Of a stretch of DNA of 64,000 bases, positions 1-8,929 are shown piece by piece. Position 1 is the stretch's first letter, and every line of letters starts with the position of its first letter. The notes beneath the pieces were generated by a model that was not told the origin of the DNA, searched no databases, and saw nothing but the letters and a program-made list of their open reading frames with translations. The position numbers and the translations under genes are program-made. This DNA comes from Bradyrhizobium sp. CB1015 (GTDB lineage Bacteria > Pseudomonadota > Alphaproteobacteria > Rhizobiales > Xanthobacteraceae), in NCBI RefSeq assembly GCF_025200925.1, contig NZ_CP104174.1, positions 4,960,001-5,024,000 on the forward strand, given 5' to 3'.

Positions 1-4
1 ACGG

Positions 5-1450
5 ATGGGACGCTTCGTTGAAGGCCCTGACAGATCCCAGCTAACGCTCTTGCCGGAATGTTTGGAGGATTGGGTAAGCGAGGACAACGCGGTCCATGTG
101 ATCGATGTGTTTGTCGAGGCGCTCGACCTGCATGGACTGGGGTTTGAGCGTGTGATCGCCAAGGAGACGGGCCGGCCTTCCTATCATCCGGCAGTCCTTC
201 TGAAGCTTTACATTTACGGTTATCTCAATCGGGTGCAGTCCAGCCGCCGACTGGAACGTGAGGCGTGCCGCAATGTCGAAGTTATGTGGCTGATCGGCCG
301 CCTGGCTCCCGATCATAAGACGATCGCCGATTTCCGGAAGGACAATGGAGCGGCGCTTCGGAAGGTTTGTGCGAAGTTCATTGCACTATGCCGGCAAATG
401 GGCCTGTTGCAGACCCCAAGCGTCGCAATCGACGGCAGCAAGTTCAAGGCGGTTAACAACCGCGACCGTAACTTCACGCACGCCAAGATGGCGAGGCGGA
501 TGGCGCAGATCGAGGAAAGTGTCGGTCGATATCTGCGTCAACTCGATAGCGCCGATCGGCAGGAGCCATCGGAAGCGATCAGCATCAAGACGACGAGGAT
601 CAAGGAAAAGATCGCTCGGCTGAAGCAGGAGATGAGCCGCCTGGAAGTGCTTGATGCGCGGATGCGCAACACGGCGGATCAACAGATATCACTCACCGAT
701 CCGGATGCCCGTTCGATGGCCACCAGCGGACGCGGATCGGGCGTGGTCGGCTACAATGTCTAGGTCGCGGTGGACACCGAACACCATCTGATTGTTACGC
801 ACGAGGTCATAAACGTCGGCAACGATCGTGGGCAGCTTGCCCGGATGTCGAAGCAAGCCAAAGAAGTGCTCGAAGTAGACAAACTCGAGGCGGTCGCTGA
901 CCGTGGCTACTTCGACGGAGAGGAGATATTAGCCTGCGAAGAGGCTGGCGTTGCAGTCACCTTGCCCAAGCCTATGACGTCGAACGCCAAGGCGGAGGGC
1001 CGGTTCGGCAAACAGGACTTTGCGTACCTGCCTGATGAGGACGTCTACCGCTGCCCATCGGGCCAGCTGCTGCCCTATCACTACACCAACATCGAGCATG
1101 GGATGACGCTGCGCCGTTACTGGTCGACAGCGGCGTGCCAGGGCTGCGCGATCAAGAGCCAATGTACGCCGTCCAAGGAGCGCCGCATCACGCGGTGGGA
1201 GCATGAGCATGTGGTCGAGGAGGTTCAGAGACGGCTCGATTCCAATCCCGACGCCATGCGGACGCGGCGCGAGACGGTCGAGCATCCCTTCGGCACGATC
1301 AAGGCCCGTATGGGTGCGACCCACTTCCTGATGAAGCGCCTGCGCAATGTCGCTGCTGAGATGGCGCTGCATGTTCTCGCCTATAACCTCACACGGGTGA
1401 TGAACGTCCTCGGCAAACCGAGCCTGATTGCAGCCATCCGCGCCGCCTGA
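5..1450 (+). pseudogene. IS1182-family transposase broken by an amber codon
   Basis: A DDE transposase of the IS1182 type, about 481 codons from the ATG at 5. Codon 253 (761-763) is TAG; both halves stay in the same frame, so this is a nonsense change (probably CAG Gln to TAG) and not a frameshift. The first catalytic Asp is in the AIDGSKF motif (D143) of the N-terminal half. The second Asp (ADRGYF, about residue 299) and the Glu (VEHPFG, about residue 425) lie after the stop, so neither fragment holds a complete active site. A GTG at 770 could restart the second half. The left end of the element is outside the window; the right end is probably just after 1450. No intact second copy is present here to act in trans. 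Confidence 0.9.
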
Positions 1451-1800
1451 CGGCGGGAAGTGCGTCCAAAATTGCATCCCCGGTCGCGATACCTAATTTG
1501 GCGGGTTATTGGACGCTCCGACACGCAAACACCGGCCGCGCGCAATACTTGGCGACCACGCCGCGTCCGACCCATGCGTTTCCACACAACCAAGACCCAT
1601 CTGCGAAGTTGCGCCTCCTCTGCCGCAGTCCGCTAATCAGGTTATAGCAGACCAGATTTGCTCAATCTGAGTTCTTCGCGTTTTGACCCATTCCAGACTC
1701 CGCAGCTGTTTCCAACATGGCTGGAGCGGGGGCCCGGCGAGCCTTCATCCGGCACGCGGGGCGCGAAAGGACTAGGCTCGTCCTTTGCCCGTGCTTCCTT
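1451..1800. other. Gene-free stretch after the transposase
   Basis: Holds the presumed right end of the IS1182-type element (about 1455-1480). No convincing gene on either strand, and no terminator or repeat could be recognised. The terminal inverted repeat cannot be confirmed because the left end is missing. Confidence 0.5.
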
Positions 1801-3714
1801 TCACTCCGGAAGCCCTGCTTTACGCAAACCCTCGGCGATGCGCTGGAATTCGGCAAGGAAAACGACGTTATCGGACCACTCAGATCCATCCTGCAACCAA
1901 CGGGCGAGGGTGTAGTTCGGCTTGAGCCGACGAAGTTCAGCGATGGCGGCGTGGGCTTCTTGCTCATGTCCCGTCAGTGCGTTAGCGGCAGCAAGATCTG
2001 CGTAGGCGATCCAAAAGGGATTCACCGCGATCGAGCGACTGCACCAGTCTTTCGCCTCATCATATTGGGCGAGATGACTGTGCGCATGGCAGACGTAGAA
2101 GTACCACGTGCTTAGGAGCGGATCCCGGGGGCTTAGCTGGATGGCCATATCGAGGGGGGCAAATGCCTCCGCAGAGCGGCCGACGCGTATCTTGGCAGCG
2201 CCGAGCGCGCCATGAGCCGGAGCGAGACTGGGATTTATCCCGATTGCTGCCATGTACTCGCCGACCGCAGCGTCGAGGTTCCTCCCCTTCGCCCGTTGGA
2301 TCTCGCCCTTTACATAGTGTGCCATCGCGTCACTGGGAAACTGGGACAGAACCTGGTCTACCGCACTCTCGGCGCGCCGCAGCTTATCTGCAGGCGCATC
2401 GATCCAACGATAGTTGACTGCCATCGCCAGAGTATCCGCCAGTCCTACAAGGGCCTTAGGGTAGGCGGGATCGATCTGGAGTGCGCGCTCGAAGAGGGCA
2501 TTGGACTGGAGCAACTGTTCGCGCGAATATGGCCGATTGAGCACGGCCCAGCCGCGCATGGTAAGATCGACCGCATCAGGATTGTTGGGCCGCGCAACCT
2601 CGGCGTCGCGGCTTTCTTGGTTGGTCAGTTCGAGATCAAGTCGCCGCGCCAGTCCACCCGTGATGACGTCCTGAAGCTGCAGCGATTTAGACCACTGACC
2701 ATCGACGCTCTCCGACCAGATCTGTGCACCGGTCCGCGTATCGATCAGCCGGGCATTGATCCGGACAGTTGACTGCGTTCTGCGCAAGCTACCGTCGAGG
2801 ACATAGCGGACGCCGAGTTCGCGGCCAGCGCGCTTTGGTTCAACGTTCTTGTACGCGCGGGCTGTACTCGGCGCAATCACGAAGCTGTCCTCAATGCGAG
2901 AGAGAGCGGCGCTTAGATCGTCAGCAACACCTTCCGCAAAGTATTCTTGTTCGGCTTCGTTGCTCAAATTGGTGAACGGCAGCACGACAATCGATAGGCG
3001 ATGGTTCAACCGCTGCGGTTCGCCCCAACGGATGTACCAATAACCTAGAGCGCCAACCATGAGCAGGAGAAGCGCTATTGGTAGGGTCATCCAAGCTTTC
3101 CGCAGCCCACGCGCAGACCGCAGACCAAACAGGAAGCCGCCAGCTATGTTCAGGAAGGAAACGGCGGGCGGTGTATCGGAGAGGTGCAGAGCATAGGCGC
3201 GGACTGGGACGGCGATGTTCTTGAGGTTCTGCTCGCCCAGATCGGCGAACCCAACCCCGACCTTGCCTCGGACTTGATCGTAGGCGGCGGAAGATATGCA
3301 GATGCCGCCGGGCTTCGCGATGCCCTCAAGCCGCGCCGCAATATTCACGCCGTCGCCAAAGATGTCATTCGGCTCAACAATTACATCCCCGATGTTAATT
3401 CCCACACGAAATGCAATGCGCTTGGCTTCTGGATCATCGCCTGTAACTTTCCTCACCCCGGTCTGGAATTGTATCGCGGCTCGAACCGCTTCGACTGCGC
3501 TCGGAAATTCAGCCAGAAAGCCGTCGCCGGTATTTTTGACGATACGACCATCGTGTTCGGCAATGGCCGGCGCAACCGCGTCCGCTAAAAGCGCCGTCAA
3601 ATTGGCATGTGTAGCCTCTTCGTCATTGTGCATGAGCCGCGAATAGCCGGCCACATCCGCGGCCAATATCGCCGATAATCTGCGCTCGACCCGGACTGCT
3701 CGCTCCTGCACCAT
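1801..3714 (-). CDS. Class III adenylate/guanylate cyclase with TolB-like and TPR regions
   Basis: About 637 residues. The N-terminal 180 residues form a class III nucleotidyl cyclase domain with the metal-binding motif ILAADVAGYSRLM, the second Asp in GDGFLAEF, and the conserved FGDGVNIAARLE helix. One membrane segment follows near residues 205-228 (LPIALLLLMVGALGYWY). Next comes a TolB-like domain starting LSIVVLPFTNLS, then TPR-like helices from about residue 400 to 580. It should make cAMP or cGMP from the cytoplasmic face, with the C-terminal part as a sensor or scaffold. This multidomain type is abundant in Bradyrhizobium. ATG 3714 is preferred because GGAG lies 8 bases upstream; GTG 3723 is the alternative. 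Monocistronic within the island. Confidence 0.9.
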   Translation of the reverse strand: MVQERAVRVERRLSAILAADVAGYSRLMHNDEEATHANLTALLADAVAPAIAEHDGRIVKNTGDGFLAEFPSAVEAVRAAIQFQTGVRKVTGDDPEAKRIAFRVGINIGDVIVEPNDIFGDGVNIAARLEGIAKPGGICISSAAYDQVRGKVGVGFADLGEQNLKNIAVPVRAYALHLSDTPPAVSFLNIAGGFLFGLRSARGLRKAWMTLPIALLLLMVGALGYWYIRWGEPQRLNHRLSIVVLPFTNLSNEAEQEYFAEGVADDLSAALSRIEDSFVIAPSTARAYKNVEPKRAGRELGVRYVLDGSLRRTQSTVRINARLIDTRTGAQIWSESVDGQWSKSLQLQDVITGGLARRLDLELTNQESRDAEVARPNNPDAVDLTMRGWAVLNRPYSREQLLQSNALFERALQIDPAYPKALVGLADTLAMAVNYRWIDAPADKLRRAESAVDQVLSQFPSDAMAHYVKGEIQRAKGRNLDAAVGEYMAAIGINPSLAPAHGALGAAKIRVGRSAEAFAPLDMAIQLSPRDPLLSTWYFYVCHAHSHLAQYDEAKDWCSRSIAVNPFWIAYADLAAANALTGHEQEAHAAIAELRRLKPNYTLARWLQDGSEWSDNVVFLAEFQRIAEGLRKAGLPE

Positions 3715-3961
3715 GGTCCGCACTCCAGCCTCTCATTTGTACGACGGATCGCACGGCAGAGCCAATCGTGCGACGTCCATCCAAATGCTGCTGACGGTTA
3801 CTATCGCCTAGCATAAACGTCAGCCGCGCTGACTGAGTTTGCTCGGACTATGATGAGACATTAGGGAGAATCTCCCTGCGTCGCTGACTGGCCCCAAGGC
3901 GAAGTGGTCCAATCGGCCGTTGAGGTCCGCTGTTAGTTGCAGATCGGACCTGCCGCTCTGC

Positions 3962-4549
3962 TCACAGCTCGCGCTCCATCGCCGGATGCTGCCGGTTCTT
4001 CACCTTGATCCAGTGCTTGGTCCTGCCGCCCTGATACGGCCGGTCCCGCCGCTTCGATACCAGCCCTTCAAGTCCTAGCTTGCAAGCAGCGCGAAACAGG
4101 TCAGGCCCAAGCTCGCCACGCTCGAAGGGATTGACGAAGACGCCTTCAGGGCGCCGCGCCAACAGGCGCTCCAAGTTCGCCTTGCGCATCGACAAGGGGA
4201 GCATGCGGAGGTCGTCACCACCTTCGGCAAGAATATCGAAGGCGCAGAACTGCACCTCGTGATCGTGCCTGCGCGAGTGAAGCGCGTTAAAATCTGAGAT
4301 GCCATCGACGCCCAGCACGACGGCTTCGCCGTCGCGCACGAATTGCTTCTGACGGACCTTACGAGCGGCTTCCACGATCCATGGATAACGGCTGGCCCAA
4401 TTGTAGCCGCCGCGCGTGATCAGACGCACGCGGTCGCCATCTCGCTCCAAGCGGAGGCGATAACCATCATACTTTACTTCATGCAGCCAATCGGCGCCGT
4501 CCGGGACCGTAGTGCCCTTGGTCGGCAGGCAAAACTCAAATGTACGCAT
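3962..4549 (-). CDS. Minimal ATP-dependent DNA ligase-like nucleotidyltransferase
   Basis: About 195 residues with all adenylation-domain motifs of ATP-dependent ligases. Motif I is KYDGYR (K26, the AMP-accepting lysine), motif III is RDGEAVVL, motif IIIa is FCAFDIL, motif IV is LEGLVSKRRD and motif V is HWIKVKN. The OB-fold that usually follows is absent; the protein ends about 10 residues after motif V. Families such as LigD ligase and LigC normally have both domains. Short forms like this recur in Bradyrhizobium accessory DNA. It could seal nicks poorly, act with a partner, or be a relic that has kept its catalytic core. The start is taken at MRTFEF because upstream residues look non-coding. 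Confidence 0.8.
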   Translation of the reverse strand: MRTFEFCLPTKGTTVPDGADWLHEVKYDGYRLRLERDGDRVRLITRGGYNWASRYPWIVEAARKVRQKQFVRDGEAVVLGVDGISDFNALHSRRHDHEVQFCAFDILAEGGDDLRMLPLSMRKANLERLLARRPEGVFVNPFERGELGPDLFRAACKLGLEGLVSKRRDRPYQGGRTKHWIKVKNRQHPAMEREL

Positions 4550-4613
4550 TCGGGAAAAATAGGCATTCGCGGCCTGAATGCGGGATGGAGCAAGTCGAAA
4601 GCTGCGGCCTGCT

Positions 4614-4820
4614 CTACGGCCTTGGCGGCAGATCAGCAGCGATTTCGCTCCCCGTGCGCTCACCGATAGCTTGCTCCACCGCCGATGCGAGCACAGCAAG
4701 ATGCTCGGCCAATCTGGCGAGCAACTCGCGCTTTTTTGAGTCGGTTGCCAAATCTCGACTAAGGGCGCACTCAGCGGCGTCTCGCCGAAGCTTCTCCAGC
4801 TGGGCCTGCATGTCTTTCAT
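4614..4820 (-). CDS. Small helical protein of unknown function
   Basis: 68 residues beginning MKDMQAQLEKLRRDAAEC, with heptad-like Leu spacing that suggests a short coiled coil. The protein is charged, soluble and has no signal peptide. I recognise the pattern from hypothetical proteins common in Bradyrhizobium but know no function. It lies just upstream of the ligase-like gene on the same strand (64 bases apart) and could share its transcript. Confidence 0.6.
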   Translation of the reverse strand: MKDMQAQLEKLRRDAAECALSRDLATDSKKRELLARLAEHLAVLASAVEQAIGERTGSEIAADLPPRP

Positions 4821-4850
4821 TTGCGGCCTCGATGTTCCCTTGTGGGAACA

Positions 4851-5198
4851 TTACAAATACTCGTTCCAGCTCACAAGTGAACACAGTGAAATCACAGAAG
4901 TGGAGTAGCATCCCAATTGCATGGCGCATTTCTTGTCGCGCCAGCCGTCGGACCGCCTGCCCCTATTGTCCCCTCCAGCCCTCGTAGGAGGGCAGGCTGG
5001 TCCGAGGGGCCCTTTGACGCCGTTAAGCGCGCCGCTTATTCCCCGCACAGGCGCCGAGATGATCCGCTGGCAAGGAAGGCACTTGTAGACCTTTACAGCC
5101 AGCCGATCTGCGATTGCGCGCAAGGCGCCGACCGGCACCATTTCGCGGGTGCACCTGTCGCAAGCAGGAGGTGCAATGGCGTTGTTGAGCCCTTTCAT
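4851..5198 (-). CDS. Possible small zinc-ribbon-like protein, C-terminus doubtful
   Basis: The first 55 or so residues contain two paired cysteine motifs, CDRCTREM and KCLPCQRI, about 38 residues apart. This is the layout of a small zinc ribbon seen in short Bradyrhizobium proteins. After about residue 60 the translation becomes low in regular character and runs on to 4851, so the native stop may have been lost or the gene may be decaying. Alternative starts are at 5213 and 5237. No function can be assigned. An overlapping plus-strand frame (4917-5276) looks like a shadow. Confidence 0.4.
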   Translation of the reverse strand: MKGLNNAIAPPACDRCTREMVPVGALRAIADRLAVKVYKCLPCQRIISAPVRGISGALNGVKGPLGPACPPTRAGGDNRGRRSDGWRDKKCAMQLGCYSTSVISLCSLVSWNEYL

Positions 5199-5413
5199 AG
5201 TGATCAAGCGCATATCCGAAGCCGGGCCGGCGAACACTCGGGAAAAATACGGGTGGCGGAGCTGTTGTCACTTTAGCCAAAACAGACGCGGGCGCCGCTG
5301 AACTCAAGGCCCGGTATTGAGCCAAAGCGCGCCCACATGCGCTTTTCCGATTAACTAAAGTTATCGCAGGGCCATTTGCTCTGCGCGATAATTTTGTCAA
5401 ACGGAGACACCAA

Positions 5414-5620
5414 ATGAGCAAGAGGCGTCGGCGTTTCAAGCAGACCACTTCTCTGCAAGATCGGTTGAGCGATTTCGCTTGTGAACTCCGCGAGGAAGCT
5501 CGTGCGTATCCTCCCGGTCCAGAAAGAGAAGAACTCCTCAAGAGAGCGCGCGGGGCCGATACCGCTGCTCTTTGGGACGAGTGGCTTCGTTCGCCGGGGC
5601 AGACCCCGCCGATCTTGTAG
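5414..5620 (+). CDS. Small conserved-type hypothetical protein
   Basis: 68 residues, starting MSKRRRRFKQTTSLQDRL and ending in a Trp/Pro-containing tail (LWDEWLRSPGQTPPIL). Strongly charged and predicted soluble. GGAG sits 8 bases before the ATG. I recall near-identical small proteins as repeated hypothetical genes in Bradyrhizobium genomes; no function is known to me. It is a single gene with no partner on the same strand nearby. Confidence 0.6.
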   Translation: MSKRRRRFKQTTSLQDRLSDFACELREEARAYPPGPEREELLKRARGADTAALWDEWLRSPGQTPPIL

Positions 5621-5834
5621 TATTCTTAGGCTAGCGGCAGAAGTCTTGCTTTGCGCCAAATGAGAAAGACGAGTTATTCTTCGGACGGTCCCGATCAAGC
5701 GGCCAATCTACGTTCACCTTTGAACCAAAGCGGCTTGTGGTAGTTTACGGATATCACCGGCCAAGGCTCTGCCCTGTAGGCGTCGGTGGCTGAGAGACCG
5801 AGAGCGCTCCCGCCTGGACATTGAGGGAGCGGCT

Positions 5835-6011
5835 ATGTCCGAGTTCTCCAAAACATTAGAATTGCTCACTCGCCATCTTCGTATGGCAGCGCCGGAAGCC
5901 GAATTGCTCGCGCGGGCTAGAGAAGCGCTCGCAAAATCCGAAGCACTACTGCAACAGAGCGTTCCCTCGACGTTTATTGGGAAGCAAAAAAGCCTGCCCG
6001 CCAAGGAATAG
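5835..6011 (+). CDS. Tiny helical hypothetical protein
   Basis: 58 residues, starting MSEFSKTLELLTRHLRMA and containing the Ala/Leu-rich run AAPEAELLARAREALAKSEA. GAGGGAG lies 5 bases before the ATG, a strong ribosome-binding site for so short a frame. Predicted as one or two amphipathic helices with no signal peptide. It belongs with the other tiny genes at 4614 and 5414 in the island. Function unknown. Confidence 0.55.
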   Translation: MSEFSKTLELLTRHLRMAAPEAELLARAREALAKSEALLQQSVPSTFIGKQKSLPAKE

Positions 6012-6164
6012 GGCTGGTCACCACTCCAACCTCGACGCGCACGTCTTAGCCCTCAGCCGAACAACGCTGAAACCATTGTATTGTCGACTATCGGCGGCAG
6101 ACCGGACCCGGGGCCGTGCTCACTTCGACCGCTGCTTGTGACCAACTCGGACATTCCGCTTAAA

Positions 6165-6180
6165 CCCCGCCAAAGCGGGG
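6165..6180 (-). terminator. Hairpin downstream of the integrase
   Basis: CCCCGC and GCGGGG form a 6-bp stem around a 4-base loop, 33 bases beyond the integrase stop. On the minus strand a short T-containing stretch (GGTTTAAG) follows. A weak intrinsic terminator is plausible. Confidence 0.4.
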
Positions 6181-6213
6181 CCTCGACGCAAGCAAACCCG
6201 GTATCTTGTCGGA

Positions 6214-7443
6214 TTACCCTGCCCTCCGGTCAGCTATTTGAAGCACATTGCTGCCGGATAGGAATGCAGCCCAATCCTTCATCAAACCCCGCCGCTTCTC
6301 CAGCTTTTGGCCCCGCTGATAGGCGGCGGTAGTCTCGCTCTTGTACTTGTGGGCTAGAGCGGCCTCGCGAACGCCGTCAGGATAATCAGTGCATTCCTCG
6401 GCCCAGGTTGCAAACGTCGAGCGGAAGCCATGCACCGTCACGTGTCCGTAGCCTAGGCGATCAAGCACTGCGAGCATTGCGTTTTCGGAGAATGCTCCGC
6501 CATCAGAACTAGTGAAGATCAGTTCGCCTTGGCGTCCATCGCGCAGCTCGTCAAGCACCGCCAATGCGGGTTCGGACAAGGGAACGTAATGGTCCTGGTC
6601 CATCTTCATTCGCTCGCCCGGGATTTTCCAGGTCGAGTTTGGCCGATCGATCTCAGACCAACGCCCCTCGACTGCCTCGTTGGTGCGGCAAGCCGTGAAG
6701 ATTAGGAAGCGCAACATGGCAGCAGCTCGGCCCGGAGCGCCAGCAAGAAGCGTCAAAAATGCCGGTGCCTCGGCATAGGGCAAAGCGGGATGATGCCGGA
6801 CGACTCGCTTGGAGCGCTTTGGTAGTTTCTCGCGCATTTGCCGTGTAAGTTCGGCTGGATTGCGGAACTCCGGATCATCGATATCGACGTTCTTTGCGAT
6901 GATCGTTTCGATCCGGCCGCGGACGCGGTTCGCAGTCTCCCGCTTCTCCACCCAGATTGGCTCCAGCAGATCGTAGATGTGGCTTGGTTTAATCTCCGGG
7001 ATCGTCAGCTTGCCAATGGTGGCGTAGGCATAGCGCTTGAGTGAGGACGGCCACTGGTCGCGATGCTTCTCACTCCAGGTCGACCAGTTCGCCCGAATGT
7101 AGGCTTCCGCGCATTCTTCGAAAGTCGGCAACAGCACCTTGGCCACGACGGCTTTCGTCTCTTCGCGTGCTTTTCGCCGTTCCTGGACGATGTCGACACC
7201 GGCCGTGCTGCGATCACCTTTGACGCGCAGCCGAGCCGCATCCCGGGCAAGCCGCGCGTCCTTTAGCGATACCTCCTTCAACGAACCGAGACCGTGCCAC
7301 CGCTCTTTGCCGTCTTTCCAATATCTATACGACCAGCTTTTCGACGTTGGTCCCGTGACGATCAAGTAGAGGCCGCCGCCGTCTGCATATTTGCCGGGCT
7401 GTATGAGGCGCTCTACGTCCAGTGGTTTGAGCCGTCCAGCCAT
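6214..7443 (-). CDS. P4-type tyrosine integrase
   Basis: 409 residues. The N-terminal DUF4102 arm-binding domain (GGGLYLIV, SWSYRYW, about 20-100) is followed by a SAM-like core-binding domain and a C-terminal tyrosine recombinase domain. Catalytic residues are visible: R253 in TACRTNE, H338 and R341 in HGFRSTFATWA, H365 in ALAHKYKS, and Y375 in AAYQRGQK. It catalyses site-specific integration and excision, usually at a tRNA 3' end, and it sits 161 bases from the 3' end of tRNA-Ser. ATG 7443 has GGGAGG 3 bases upstream and is preferred over the longer reading from 7476. All catalytic residues are kept, so it may still be active. Confidence 0.95.
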   Translation of the reverse strand: MAGRLKPLDVERLIQPGKYADGGGLYLIVTGPTSKSWSYRYWKDGKERWHGLGSLKEVSLKDARLARDAARLRVKGDRSTAGVDIVQERRKAREETKAVVAKVLLPTFEECAEAYIRANWSTWSEKHRDQWPSSLKRYAYATIGKLTIPEIKPSHIYDLLEPIWVEKRETANRVRGRIETIIAKNVDIDDPEFRNPAELTRQMREKLPKRSKRVVRHHPALPYAEAPAFLTLLAGAPGRAAAMLRFLIFTACRTNEAVEGRWSEIDRPNSTWKIPGERMKMDQDHYVPLSEPALAVLDELRDGRQGELIFTSSDGGAFSENAMLAVLDRLGYGHVTVHGFRSTFATWAEECTDYPDGVREAALAHKYKSETTAAYQRGQKLEKRRGLMKDWAAFLSGSNVLQIADRRAG

Positions 7444-7604
7444 TGTTCCTCCCAGAGAAACGTCCTCCGAACCCACGGTCTTAAGCTACGGTCAGTGACC
7501 CGATTAGGAAGAACACCGAGGAACTGCGAAGTACAGTCTTTCGGTACAAGTCACTGATTTTGCTGTGGAGTTCGAACGACCACGAACAGTGGCGAACAAT
7601 ATAC

Positions 7605-7694
7605 TGGCGGAAGGGGTGGGATTCGAACCCACGGTACCCTTGCGGGCACGCCGGTTTTCAAGACCGGTGCCTTAAACCACTCGGCCACCCTTCC
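7605..7694 (-). tRNA. tRNA-Ser (anticodon UGA)
   Basis: A 90-nt serine tRNA read on the minus strand. The acceptor strands GGAAGGG and CCCTTCC pair, a G discriminator follows, and CCA is encoded. The anticodon loop CTTGAAA holds TGA. The long variable arm (GTGCCCGCAAGGGTAC) is typical of Ser tRNAs, and the T-loop is GTTCGAATC. Its 3' end is the probable attachment site of the island to the left. Confidence 0.97.
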
Positions 7695-7971
7695 TGAGCC
7701 TGGAATGGCTGTCGCTTAACCCAGTCGCCCGCGCAAGGCAACGCGAAGTTGGCCCGCCCTCGCCTCAAGCTTGTTTGTCAGGCAAGCGTCAGCCTGTTCG
7801 CTTAGGCTGTGCCCTTCGCAAATCCCGGACACTGGCGACATCTCCCAGGGGCGTCGCTGGTTGCGAGGCCCGGCTGGATTGGTCTCCATACCCGGGCCTC
7901 GTTTGCGCTTCCCCAAAAGCAAACGGCGCTCCGTGGGGAACGCCGCTCGAAGCCGGTTCTCTTGCCTGGCG

Positions 7972-8346
7972 TCAGTAGCCGCAGGACGCGCAGTTCATCT
8001 GCACGGGGGCGTAATAGGAATAGCCGGGCGAGACCATCTCGACGCGCTGACGGGTGGCGTATTGCGGCGGGATGCGCTCGTACTGGACGCTCGGCGGCGC
8101 CACCATCACTGTCTGCGGCACCATCACGGTGCGGTACTGCGCCGGCGTGCGATGCGCGACGACGGAGCCAGGCGAGACCATCACGGTCTCATCGATGGTG
8201 CGGTATTGCGGCGGCACGTATTGCTGCTGATAGCAGGTCGTGCACGGCGGCGGCGTGTAGCAATTGTAGCAGCCGGCGGAGGCTGTGCCCGTCATGGAAA
8301 TCGCGGCGACGGCCGTGGAGAAGACAACAGCGAGAGTACGAGACAT
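7972..8346 (-). CDS. Secreted Cys/Tyr/Pro-rich small protein
   Basis: 124 residues with a clear Sec signal peptide (MSRTLAVVFSTAVAAISM, cleavage near TASA-G). The mature part is rich in Cys, Tyr, Pro and Gln. It has repeated units of the kind PPQYRT and MVSPG (QYRTIDETVMVSPG, QYRTVMVPQTVMV, PPQYATRQRVEMVSPG), so it is internally duplicated. Cysteine pairs occur near the start (CYNCY, CTTCY) and at the very end (CASCGY). Probably envelope-associated or periplasmic; no function known. Monocistronic. Confidence 0.8.
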   Translation of the reverse strand: MSRTLAVVFSTAVAAISMTGTASAGCYNCYTPPPCTTCYQQQYVPPQYRTIDETVMVSPGSVVAHRTPAQYRTVMVPQTVMVAPPSVQYERIPPQYATRQRVEMVSPGYSYYAPVQMNCASCGY

Positions 8347-8611
8347 TGCGGTGGCGCCCCAGTTGCCCGAAATGGATTTGCGAAGGTCGCGGAAGTATAC
8401 GCCGCAAAACCTTGCTTTGCCGAACTTCGTCGGGGCATCCTTAATGCGAACGGCCGATCGCGGCGGAGCGGTAAGAACTCATTGACCACGCGCATTAACG
8501 CGCGGGATGTTTGCGCCGGGATACGCATAACAGCGAGTGCAATATCGGACATCGACGCGGTACTGGTTCGAGCACAATTTGCAGCGTTCATCCGCCTTCG
8601 ACAGTCGAGCT

Positions 8612-8929
8612 TCAACGCCTCGCTGCTCTTTCCAGGAACTCCAGCAGCGAGGGATCAGTCTCCTCGAACTCGACGAAGCGGCGGCGCAGCTCATCGGCAA
8701 TTTCGGCGGTAGCATCCCGCGACCATCCCTCCGCGGTATTGAAGGCCACGATACGTGTGGGATGGAGATACTGCCCTTCGGCGAGATGTCTGAGCAGGGT
8801 CGCGCGATTGGCGTCCTCCTCGGCCGTCTCGCACCAGGCCCTGCCCAGCCGGCGGCCGAAGTCGTCGAGCACGAGATAGACGTCCCGGTCTGTCGTGATT
8901 TGCGGCACGAGCGATGGAGAATGACTCAT
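8612..8929 (-). CDS. Small conserved-type hypothetical protein
   Basis: 105 residues, starting MSHSPSLVPQITTDRDVYLV. Soluble, acidic and without a signal peptide. The core LDDFGRRLGRAWCETAEEDANR and a helical C-terminal half with Glu/Arg patches are visible. I recognise it only as a type of hypothetical protein found in Bradyrhizobium. It stands alone between two intergenic regions. Confidence 0.7.
   Translation of the reverse strand: MSHSPSLVPQITTDRDVYLVLDDFGRRLGRAWCETAEEDANRATLLRHLAEGQYLHPTRIVAFNTAEGWSRDATAEIADELRRRFVEFEETDPSLLEFLERAARR

Larger units (their letters stand above)
1..7604. mobile_element. Probable genomic island end inserted at tRNA-Ser
   Basis: Inference from layout. A P4-type integrase (6214-7443) lies directly downstream of the 3' end of a minus-strand tRNA-Ser gene (7605-7694), which is the classic arrangement for islands that integrate into a tRNA 3' end. 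Everything to the left (broken transposase, minimal ligase, several tiny genes) is accessory in character. The gene-free 161 bases between integrase and tRNA contain short repeated CGAAC motifs near 7572-7595 that could be arm-type integrase sites. The distal attachment repeat, a copy of the tRNA 3' end, is not seen in the window, so the far boundary lies beyond base 1 or has been lost. Confidence 0.6.

Noticed and set aside
1..7604. Second copy of the tRNA-Ser 3' end as distal att site
   Set aside because: No stretch resembling the tRNA 3' terminus was found in this part; it must lie outside the window if it exists.
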